A stretch of DNA of 5,906 nucleotides from Helicobacteraceae bacterium (GTDB lineage: Bacteria > Campylobacterota > Campylobacteria > Campylobacterales > Sulfurimonadaceae). Every line of letters starts with the position of its first letter. The first letter of the stretch is position 1. The notes below the pieces were generated by a model. That model had not been told where the DNA came from. It did not search any database and saw only the letters and a list, made by a program, of their open reading frames with translations. Position numbers and translations under genes: made by a program. The stretch lies in contig JAMOQV010000136.1 of the NCBI GenBank assembly GCA_027068615.1, positions 1-5,906 on the forward strand, read 5' to 3'. Of the stretch, positions 1 through 5,906 are shown in pieces.

Positions 1-54
1 GAGATAGTTTTTTATAGATATGATAGTGAAAAACAAGAGATAATCCAAAGATAA
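1..54 (+). CDS. Possible C-terminal tail of an upstream gene (partial)
   Basis: Frame 1 is open from the first base to a TAA at 52-54 and encodes 17 residues, EIVFYRYDSEKQEIIQR. The other two plus-strand frames close early, with TAG at 5-7 and TAG at 15-17. The charged, hydrophilic composition would suit the end of a soluble protein, and a same-strand gene ending about 60 bp before the next start is ordinary spacing. Seventeen codons is too little to recognise a family, and an AT-rich intergenic region could be open this far by chance. No function can be assigned. Confidence 0.4.
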   Translation, partial: EIVFYRYDSEKQEIIQR

Positions 55-61
55 GAAGTTT

Positions 62-107
62 TATAAATTTATATTGTATAATTTGCATTATAAAAAAGGA
101 TGCTGAG
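62..107 (+). promoter_or_regulatory. Probable sigma-70-type promoter and leader of the mqnL-argH unit
   Basis: A perfect TATAAT hexamer lies at 77-82, which would start a transcript near 88-91 and give a leader of about 25 bases. The region upstream is AT-rich with T runs, and no TTGACA-like -35 box is visible at the usual distance. Campylobacterota housekeeping promoters often lack a recognisable -35 box, so this fits. A 12-bp palindrome, TATAAATTTATA (62-73), abuts the -10 box. It may be only a product of base composition. The ribosome site is not strong: AAGGA at 96-100 is 13 bases from the ATG, and a closer GAG lies at 105-107. Confidence 0.5.
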
Positions 108-113
108 TTAGAT

Positions 114-1928
114 ATGAAAAAAACAATACAACTTTTAAAAGAACATAATGAACTAACAGTTATAGATATTGAGTTAGATATATACTTAGAAATCCCACAT
201 TTAGCTTATGCAGAGGTGAAGAAAAAAGATGGTGGTAAAGCACTTCTTTTTACTAATGTTGTAGATAAAAAAAGTGGTACTAAGTTTGATGAGCCTGTAT
301 TTATGAATGTTTTTGGTTCATACAAGAGATGTGAGCTTCTTTTTGGTCGTACTATTGAGAGTGTGGCAGATGAGATAACTAAACTTTTACATATGAAACC
401 ACCTAGTGGCTTTATGGATAAAATCTCTATGGCAAAAGACCTTTTTGCATTAAAAGATATATTTCCAAAAAGATTAAAAACTAAAGGTGCTTGTCAAGAG
501 ATAGTTTTTTCTGAAGATGATGTTGATTTGACAAAATTGCCTGTTCTTACTACTTGGGAACAAGATGGTGGACCTTTTATAACTATGGGGCAGGTTTATA
601 CTCAATCTCTTGATGGTGAGATGGTAAATCTTGGTATGTATAGACTTCAAGTTTACGATAAAAATCATCTAGGGATGCATTGGCAGATACATAAAGATTC
701 TTCACACTTTTTTGATCAGTATCAAAAAGCTGGGAAAAAGATGCCAGTAAGTATAGCCATAGGTGGAGACCCACTTTATACTTGGTGTGCAACAGCTCCA
801 CTTCCTTATGGTGTAAATGAGCTTTTAATGTATGGGCTTATAAAAAAACAACCTGCAAGACTTGTTAAATCTTTGACTACACCTTTATATATACCTGAGG
901 ATGTTGATTATGTTATAGAGGGGTGGGTTAATCCTGATGAGATGAAGATAGAGGGTCCATTTGGTGATCATACGGGTTATTATACTTTAGAAGAGTCATA
1001 TCCTGTTATGGAAGTTAGCACTATTACGATGAAAAAAGATAGAACATTTTTAGCAACAGTTGTTGGTAAGCCACCTTTGGAAGATAAGTATATGGGTTGG
1101 GCTACTGGGAAGATATTTTTCCCACTTTTAAAAACTACTGTTCCTGATTTGCTAGATTATCATATGCCTGAAAATGCTGGATTTCACAACCTTATACTAG
1201 CTAAGATGCAACCACTTTACAAAGGTCATGCAAAACAGTTTATGCATGCTTTTTGGGGAGCAGGGCAGATGAGTTTTGTAAAACATGCTGTGTTTTTAGA
1301 TGAAAATGCTCCAAAGTTAGAAAACTATGAGTCTTTAGTTACTTATATACTTGATAGATTTACACCTAAGTCTATGTTTATAACAGAGGGTATTTTGGAT
1401 GCACTTGATCACTCTTCACCTGAGACATTAGTTGGTGGAAAGCTAGGTATAGATGCTACAAAAGCTATAAGTGTAGAAGCTCCACAACTTTTAGGTGATG
1501 AAGAGTTACTAAAAAAAGTGCAAGAGTTAGTTCCAGATGCTATAAATCTACATCAGTTTATGAGAAGAACTAAAAATCCTATAACTGTTATATCTGTAAA
1601 TAAAACTAAAAATGTAAAAGAGTATTTTGAAGCATTGGTTAGTCTTTCTCAAAATATTCGTATTGTTGTTTTTGTAGATAGTAATAAAAATGATATATAT
1701 AACTCTTATATGTTAGTTTGGAGAGTTACAAATAATATAGATGCTCTTCGTGATATATTTGTATCGGGTTTAATGGTTGGTATAGATGGTACAAATAAAA
1801 ATGCATTAGATGGATTTACTCGTAGATGGCCTGATGATGTTGATTGTACAGTTAGTGTTTTAGAATCTCTTAAACAAAAAGGTGTTTGGGATTTTGATGA
1901 AAAATTATTTGATAAATATCAATTATAA
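114..1928 (+). CDS. mqnL: UbiD-family menaquinone biosynthesis decarboxylase (futalosine pathway, SCO4490 type)
   Basis: A 604-residue cytoplasmic decarboxylase of the UbiD family, which uses prenylated FMN. The likely reaction is removal of the carboxyl group from prenylated 1,4-dihydroxy-6-naphthoate late in the futalosine route to menaquinone. Visible family marks are the cofactor and active-site segment NLGMYRLQVYDKN (172-184) with Asn172 and Arg177, followed by GMHWQIHK, and the second active-site block EGPFGDHTGYY (280-290). Arg177, Glu280 and Asp285 match the catalytic Arg-Glu-Asp/Glu triad of UbiD enzymes in type and spacing. The protein is about 100 residues longer than E. coli UbiD, as expected for the SCO4490-like group, and its N-terminus (LDIYLEIPHLAYAEV) looks typical of that group. 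The ATG at 114 is the first plausible start after an in-frame TAG at 24-26. The prFMN synthase (UbiX/MqnM) is not in the window. Membership of the UbiD family is secure. The substrate and the symbol mqnL are inferred from family knowledge; databases may name it ubiD. Confidence 0.9.
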   Translation: MKKTIQLLKEHNELTVIDIELDIYLEIPHLAYAEVKKKDGGKALLFTNVVDKKSGTKFDEPVFMNVFGSYKRCELLFGRTIESVADEITKLLHMKPPSGFMDKISMAKDLFALKDIFPKRLKTKGACQEIVFSEDDVDLTKLPVLTTWEQDGGPFITMGQVYTQSLDGEMVNLGMYRLQVYDKNHLGMHWQIHKDSSHFFDQYQKAGKKMPVSIAIGGDPLYTWCATAPLPYGVNELLMYGLIKKQPARLVKSLTTPLYIPEDVDYVIEGWVNPDEMKIEGPFGDHTGYYTLEESYPVMEVSTITMKKDRTFLATVVGKPPLEDKYMGWATGKIFFPLLKTTVPDLLDYHMPENAGFHNLILAKMQPLYKGHAKQFMHAFWGAGQMSFVKHAVFLDENAPKLENYESLVTYILDRFTPKSMFITEGILDALDHSSPETLVGGKLGIDATKAISVEAPQLLGDEELLKKVQELVPDAINLHQFMRRTKNPITVISVNKTKNVKEYFEALVSLSQNIRIVVFVDSNKNDIYNSYMLVWRVTNNIDALRDIFVSGLMVGIDGTNKNALDGFTRRWPDDVDCTVSVLESLKQKGVWDFDEKLFDKYQL

Positions 1929-1941
1929 ATAGGAAATTATT

Positions 1942-3321
1942 ATGGAAAAAATGTGGTCAGGAAGATTTAGTAGTAGTGCTTCTTCGTTATTAGATGAGTT
2001 TAATGCTTCAATTATGTTTGATAGAAAATTATATCTTGAAGATATAGAAGGTTCTTTAGCTCATGCTAAAATGTTAAACAAACAAAGTATATTAACAGAT
2101 GAAGAATATACTAAGATAGTAGATGGATTAAATCAAGTAAAAGATGAGATAGAATCTGGTAAATTTGAGTGGAATATAAGTGATGAAGATTTACATATGG
2201 GTATTGAAAAAAGACTTACTGCTATTATTGGTGATGCTGGTAAGAAACTACATACTGCAAGAAGTAGAAATGATCAAGTAGCAGTTGATTTTAGAAGATG
2301 GACATTAAAGAAAAATCTTATACTTGTTGAGTCTATAAAAAAACTTATGAATGAGATATTGGTAGTAGCTGAGAAACATACTGAAACACTTATACCAGGT
2401 ATGACACATTTACAACATGCTCAACCAACTAACTTTGGTTTTCATCTTGGAGCATATCTTGCTATGTTTAAAAGAGATATAGCAAGATTTGAAGACTCTT
2501 TTAAGAGAAATAATATCTCTCCACTTGGTTGTGCAGCATTAGCTGGTACTCCACATAATGTAGATAGAGAATTTACAGCTGAATTATTAGGTTTTGATAG
2601 TGTTAGTGTAAACTGTTTAGATACTGTAAGTGATAGAGATTTTGCACTTGAAATTTTGTTCAATATCTCAACTATGATGATGCATATTTCTCGTTTAAGT
2701 GAAGAGTTAATTATGTGGTCTTCTTATGAGTTTGGTTTTGTAGAACTAAGTGACGAATATTCAACAGGAAGTTCGATTATGCCACAAAAAAAGAATCCTG
2801 ATGTTCCTGAACTTTTAAGAGGAAAAACAGGTCGTGTTTATGGTTCACTTATAGGACTTTTAACAGTTATGAAAGGTTTACCATTAGCATACAATAAAGA
2901 TACTCAAGAGGACAAAGAGGGTGTTTTTGATGCAGTTGAAACTGCTGAGATTTCACTTGAAATTCTTAAAGAAGCTATCAAAACAATGGAAGTAAAACCT
3001 CAAAATATGGAAAAAGCTTGTGCTATAGGACATCTTAGTGCAACTGATTTAGCTGACTATTTAGTTGAAAAATGTAATATTCCATTTAGAGAAGCTCACT
3101 TTATAACAGGTCGTGCAGTTGCAAAAGGTGAAGAGATAGGTGTAGATATAAGTGAGATGGAGTTTAAATACTTTAAAGAGATAGATGATAGAATAGATGA
3201 AGATTTAATGCCATATTTGAACCTAAAACATTCTATGAATGCAAGAACATCACAGGGTGGAACGGCAACTATTAGAACAAAAGAACAGTTGGATTATTTT
3301 AAAGATTTTTTAGGAATGTAA
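1942..3321 (+). CDS. argH: Argininosuccinate lyase
   Basis: A complete 459-residue cytoplasmic enzyme, normal length for the family. It splits argininosuccinate into arginine and fumarate, the last step of arginine synthesis, and works as a homotetramer in the fumarase/aspartase superfamily. The N-terminus MWSGRF matches the family's conserved WGGRF-like opening. The three superfamily regions are present: HTARSRNDQ (104-112), MTHLQHAQP (154-162) with the catalytic-region Thr155/His156, and the signature loop GSSIMPQKKNPDVPE (276-290), whose Ser277/Ser278 supply the catalytic serine and whose Lys-Lys-Asn is intact. The start is well supported: AGGAAA at 1931-1936 is five bases before the ATG at 1942. 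An in-frame ATG at 1951 would cut off the conserved opening only slightly but lacks such a site. The gene begins 13 bp after the decarboxylase stop with no visible terminator or promoter between, so co-transcription is likely. A strong inverted repeat follows the stop. No inactivating change is seen. Confidence 0.97.
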   Translation: MEKMWSGRFSSSASSLLDEFNASIMFDRKLYLEDIEGSLAHAKMLNKQSILTDEEYTKIVDGLNQVKDEIESGKFEWNISDEDLHMGIEKRLTAIIGDAGKKLHTARSRNDQVAVDFRRWTLKKNLILVESIKKLMNEILVVAEKHTETLIPGMTHLQHAQPTNFGFHLGAYLAMFKRDIARFEDSFKRNNISPLGCAALAGTPHNVDREFTAELLGFDSVSVNCLDTVSDRDFALEILFNISTMMMHISRLSEELIMWSSYEFGFVELSDEYSTGSSIMPQKKNPDVPELLRGKTGRVYGSLIGLLTVMKGLPLAYNKDTQEDKEGVFDAVETAEISLEILKEAIKTMEVKPQNMEKACAIGHLSATDLADYLVEKCNIPFREAHFITGRAVAKGEEIGVDISEMEFKYFKEIDDRIDEDLMPYLNLKHSMNARTSQGGTATIRTKEQLDYFKDFLGM

Positions 3322-3323
3322 TG

Positions 3324-3352
3324 AAGATATAGTTCAAATTGAACTATATCTT
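3324..3352. terminator. Perfect inverted repeat between convergent genes; probable terminator
   Basis: AAGATATAGTTCAA (3324-3337) and TTGAACTATATCTT (3339-3352) are exact reverse complements around one central base. As RNA this forms a stem of about 12 pairs with a five-base loop. It starts 3 bp after the argH stop and ends 4 bp before the stop of the minus-strand small ORF, so it can serve both transcripts. On the plus side it is followed by a moderately T-rich stretch (TTATTTAAATTTCTT, 3357-3371). On the minus side the following bases are less U-rich. The stem is AT-rich, with only three G-C pairs, so intrinsic termination may be weak. Its use is inferred from position and symmetry. Confidence 0.65.
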
Positions 3353-3356
3353 GAAG

Positions 3357-3464
3357 TTATTTAAATTTCTTAACAAGTAATATTCCTATAGTCACAACAG
3401 CCAATATAGCACCAATACTTAATGCTATAAATGTTGTTGTAACTGGTTCTTCAAAGTTAGGCAC
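3357..3464 (-). CDS. Small single-pass membrane peptide coupled to ileS (35 aa, unrecognised)
   Basis: A 35-codon minus-strand frame starts with GTG at 3464-3462 and ends with TAA at 3359-3357. The peptide opens with (M)PNFEEPVTTTF, continues as a hydrophobic helix of roughly residues 8-31 (IALSIGAILAVVTIGILLV in its core), and ends KKFK. The acidic N-terminus and basic C-terminus predict an N-out, C-in single-pass inner-membrane protein with no signal cleavage site. The start is supported by AGAGG (plus-strand CCTCT, 3471-3475) at six-base spacing, located inside the last codons of ileS. A TAA lies directly before the GTG in frame, so no upstream extension is possible. The frame overlaps the ileS stop by 8 bp, suggesting translational coupling. 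I do not recognise the family and assign no function. The main doubts are its length and the GTG start. Confidence 0.65.
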   Translation of the reverse strand: MPNFEEPVTTTFIALSIGAILAVVTIGILLVKKFK

Positions 3465-5906
3465 TTAAAACCTCTGAACATCTTTTACAAGTTGTCTCTT
3501 CACTCTCAGAGTTAAATTTCCAACATCTTGGACATTTTGCATCTTTGGCTTTGTATATGATAAACTCATCCCCATCAACTTCAAACTTACCTAACTCTTC
3601 AGATGCCTTTTTATCACTTACACCTGAAACAACAAACCAATCTTCAGCTTCTGTTGCATCCATAGCTAAAACTTTTGTTGAGTTTGTATAGATAACTAAC
3701 TCTAGTGTAGCTTTGATAGTTTTTTCTTTTTTAAGTCCATCTATCACACTACCAAATGCAAATCTAGCTTTTTTCATATACTCATCATCAAATGAACTCT
3801 CAACCTCTGCCATAGGTGTATAAGTAAAGTCAAATATATCTTTACAATCACCTTTTAGTATAGCTGGTGCATTTTCAACTATCTCATCACAAGTATATGT
3901 AAGTATCGGTGCCATGATAGTTAGTAGTTGTTTAGCTATCATAACCATAGCACTTTGAGATGCAGTTCTATGAGTTGAGTTTTTAGCGTCACAATAAAGT
4001 CTGTCTTTTGTTATATCCATATAGATACCACTTAATTCATTTGCTATAAAGTTGTTAAGTGTATTCATACCATTTACATAGTCATAACTCTCAAATGAGT
4101 TATGAACTTCATCAAAAACAGTTTTTGCTTTGCTTAGTATCCAAGTATCAAGCTCACTCATCTCTTCAACTGGTGTTAAAGTATCTAAGTCATTGATATT
4201 TGCAAGTAAAAATCTAAAAGTATTTCTTAGTTTTCTGTAACTCTCAGCAGTTTGTTTTAAGATGCCATCAGAGATTTTTAGATCCCCTTGATAGTCTGAT
4301 GATGCTACCCAAAGGCGAAGTATCTCTGAACCGTATTGTTTTAAAATCTTTTCAGGTGCTATAACATTACCTTTTGATTTACTCATCTTCTCACCTTTGG
4401 CATCAACTGTGAAACCATGAGTAAGAACTGCTTTATAAGGTGCTTTATGCTCAACTGCACAACTTAAAAACATAGATGACTGAAACCAACCACGGTGTTG
4501 GTCACTTCCCTCTAAGTAAAGGTCTGCTTGATACTCTCCTGCATCGTAGTTGCGAGATTTTAAAACACTGTACCAAGTTGAACCACTATCAAACCAAACA
4601 TCAAGTATATCTGTTACTTTTTCTAGTTTGTCTGCATCGTAACCACTACCAGGGTAGAGAAGTTCAGATATACTCATACTATACCAAGCATCACTTCCTT
4701 GCATCTCAAATACCATAGCGATATAGTTTAAAACTTTTTCATCTAAGATAACTTCACCTGTTTCTTTGTTTCTAAAAAATGCGATAGGCACACCCCAGTC
4801 TCTTTGACGAGATATACACCAATCTGGTCTGTTTTCAACCATAGAAGTTAGACGATTTTTACCAGTTTTTGGAAAAAATAGAGTCTTTTCAACTTCATCC
4901 ATAGCGATATTTCTAAGTGTTTTATCTTCGTTTTGTGGTTTTTCATCTACACTTATAAACCATTGTTTAGTTGCTCTAAATATAAGAGGTGTATGGCTTC
5001 TCCAACAGTGTGGATAAGAGTGTATAAACTTGTCTTCTTTTAAAAGTGCATCTCCTAAAAGTTCTAAAATCTCATCATTACATTTAAAGATAAGTTTTCC
5101 AACAAAATTCTCAGGGTTTGGAAGTAGTTTTTCACGAATTATAGTTTCATCATAACAACCAGTCTCATCAACAGGCATTATAACTTCTAAATCATACTTA
5201 AGACCAACTCTATAGTCATCCTCACCATGTCCAGGGGCAGTGTGAACTCCACCTGTACCACTATCCATAAGAACATGGTCACCTAGAACTATCTTAGACT
5301 CTCTACCATTTAGTGGATTTATAGCTACTTGATTTTCAAACACTTTAGAGTCTATATCTTTTGCTATCTCACCTTTTACAATACCACTCTCTTTTAGTGA
5401 TTTAAAAAGTGCTTTTGCTACAATGTAACCATCAGTTGTAAGAACATACTTTTCCTCTGGGTGTAGAGATATACCAGTATTTGCTGGAAGTGTCCACGGT
5501 GTAGTTGTCCAGATAACTAAAGATGCTTTACCATCAAGTGATGCTTTTGCTTTTGCTTCATCACTTAGTTCAAATGCTACATATATAGAGTGTGATTCTT
5601 TGTCTTCATACTCAACTTCAGCTTCTGCAAGTGCAGTTCTCTCAGCCCAAGACCAATAAACAGGTTTACTTCTTTCAACTAAAAGACCTTTTTTAGCAAC
5701 ATTACAAAGTGTACGGTAGATATTTGCTTCAAATTTGAAGTCCATAGTTACATAAGGATTTTCCCAATCAGCTAAAATACCTAACTGTTTAAACTCCTCT
5801 TTTTGGATATCTACAAATTTTTTAGCATGGTCACGACAAAGTTGTCTTACTTTTGAAACCTCTAGCTCCTCTTTTTTCTTTTTACCACCAAGTTTTTTCT
5901 CAACTT
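3457..5906 (-). CDS. ileS: Isoleucine--tRNA ligase (5' end outside window)
   Basis: A class I aminoacyl-tRNA synthetase that charges tRNA-Ile with isoleucine and hydrolyses mischarged valine in the cytoplasm. The frame stays open to the window edge, giving 815 residues with no start. By comparison with E. coli IleS about 105 N-terminal residues, including the HIGH motif, are missing, so the full protein would be near 920 residues. The Met at 5745-5743 is internal: the residues before it (QKEEFKQLGILADWENPYVT) continue the conserved family segment. In visible order: the CP1 editing domain with TTPWTLPANTG (about residues 133-144) and HTAPGHGEDDY (221-231, plus-strand 5212-5244); RPDWCISRQRDWGVPI; DVWFDSGSTW; the catalytic KMSKS loop (506-510, 4375-4389); the helical anticodon-binding domain; and a C-terminal zinc site with CPRC (791-794, 3523-3534) and CKRC (806-809, 3478-3489). 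All visible key motifs are intact. The two-cysteine-pair tail is the standard bacterial type. A small membrane ORF overlaps its stop. Confidence 0.97.
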   Translation of the reverse strand, partial: VEKKLGGKKKKEELEVSKVRQLCRDHAKKFVDIQKEEFKQLGILADWENPYVTMDFKFEANIYRTLCNVAKKGLLVERSKPVYWSWAERTALAEAEVEYEDKESHSIYVAFELSDEAKAKASLDGKASLVIWTTTPWTLPANTGISLHPEEKYVLTTDGYIVAKALFKSLKESGIVKGEIAKDIDSKVFENQVAINPLNGRESKIVLGDHVLMDSGTGGVHTAPGHGEDDYRVGLKYDLEVIMPVDETGCYDETIIREKLLPNPENFVGKLIFKCNDEILELLGDALLKEDKFIHSYPHCWRSHTPLIFRATKQWFISVDEKPQNEDKTLRNIAMDEVEKTLFFPKTGKNRLTSMVENRPDWCISRQRDWGVPIAFFRNKETGEVILDEKVLNYIAMVFEMQGSDAWYSMSISELLYPGSGYDADKLEKVTDILDVWFDSGSTWYSVLKSRNYDAGEYQADLYLEGSDQHRGWFQSSMFLSCAVEHKAPYKAVLTHGFTVDAKGEKMSKSKGNVIAPEKILKQYGSEILRLWVASSDYQGDLKISDGILKQTAESYRKLRNTFRFLLANINDLDTLTPVEEMSELDTWILSKAKTVFDEVHNSFESYDYVNGMNTLNNFIANELSGIYMDITKDRLYCDAKNSTHRTASQSAMVMIAKQLLTIMAPILTYTCDEIVENAPAILKGDCKDIFDFTYTPMAEVESSFDDEYMKKARFAFGSVIDGLKKEKTIKATLELVIYTNSTKVLAMDATEAEDWFVVSGVSDKKASEELGKFEVDGDEFIIYKAKDAKCPRCWKFNSESEETTCKRCSEVLSA

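Noticed and set aside
62..73. 12-bp palindrome TATAAATTTATA beside the -10 box, as a possible operator.
   Set aside because: It consists only of A and T in a very AT-rich gap, so chance symmetry is likely. It is mentioned only within the promoter entry.
100..111. Three-codon mini-ORF (ATG CTG AGT TAG) just before the mqnL start, as a possible leader peptide.
   Set aside because: The only purine-rich site overlaps its ATG, so it has no usable ribosome site, and three codons occur by chance very often.
474..801. Minus-strand open frames at 474-668 and 583-801 inside the decarboxylase gene.
   Set aside because: They lie antisense to a clearly conserved coding region, overlap each other and show no recognisable domain.
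2251..2277. HTARSRNDQ in ArgH instead of the commoner HTGRSRNDQ, as a possible defect.
   Set aside because: From general family knowledge, Ala at this place occurs in functional bacterial ArgH proteins, and all the other catalytic blocks are intact.
2442..2663. Minus-strand open frame of 73 codons inside argH.
   Set aside because: It is antisense to conserved argH sequence and has no independent coding evidence.
4476..4718. Plus-strand open frame of 80 codons opposite ileS.
   Set aside because: It is antisense to the conserved WFDSG and GSDQHRGWFQ part of ileS. Its His/Leu/Tyr-rich composition is what a reversed coding frame gives.
5743..5745. Met codon as the start of a shortened 762-residue IleS.
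   Set aside because: The frame continues upstream to the window edge with conserved IleS sequence, so this Met is internal and the gene is cut only by the window boundary.

Overview
The window reads as a chromosomal housekeeping segment from a low-GC member of the Campylobacterota (formerly Epsilonproteobacteria). A Sulfurimonas-like organism is my best guess. This rests on the AT-rich composition, the SCO4490-type UbiD decarboxylase used by bacteria that make menaquinone by the futalosine route, and the general look of the ArgH and IleS proteins. The genus is inference.

Layout: positions 1-54 may hold the last 17 codons of an upstream gene. A short AT-rich gap (55-113) carries a good -10 hexamer. 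It is followed by two same-strand genes: a UbiD-family menaquinone biosynthesis decarboxylase (114-1928) and argininosuccinate lyase argH (1942-3321). They are 13 bp apart and probably form one transcript. The minus strand then carries ileS, which runs in from the right edge. About 815 C-terminal residues are present; roughly the first 105, including the HIGH motif, lie outside the window. Directly after ileS, overlapping its stop by 8 bp, is a 35-codon GTG-started reading frame (3357-3464) for a single-pass membrane peptide with a good Shine-Dalgarno sequence.

The two convergent transcription units meet at 3322-3356. A perfect 14-bp inverted repeat with a one-base centre sits between the argH stop and the small-ORF stop and probably terminates transcription from one or both sides.

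Functionally these are three unrelated core tasks: menaquinone synthesis, the last step of arginine synthesis, and charging of tRNA-Ile. I see no mobile element, CRISPR array, RNA gene, phage gene or defence system. The only item that looks under-described is the small membrane peptide translationally coupled to ileS. No stretch longer than 300 bases lacks a gene.
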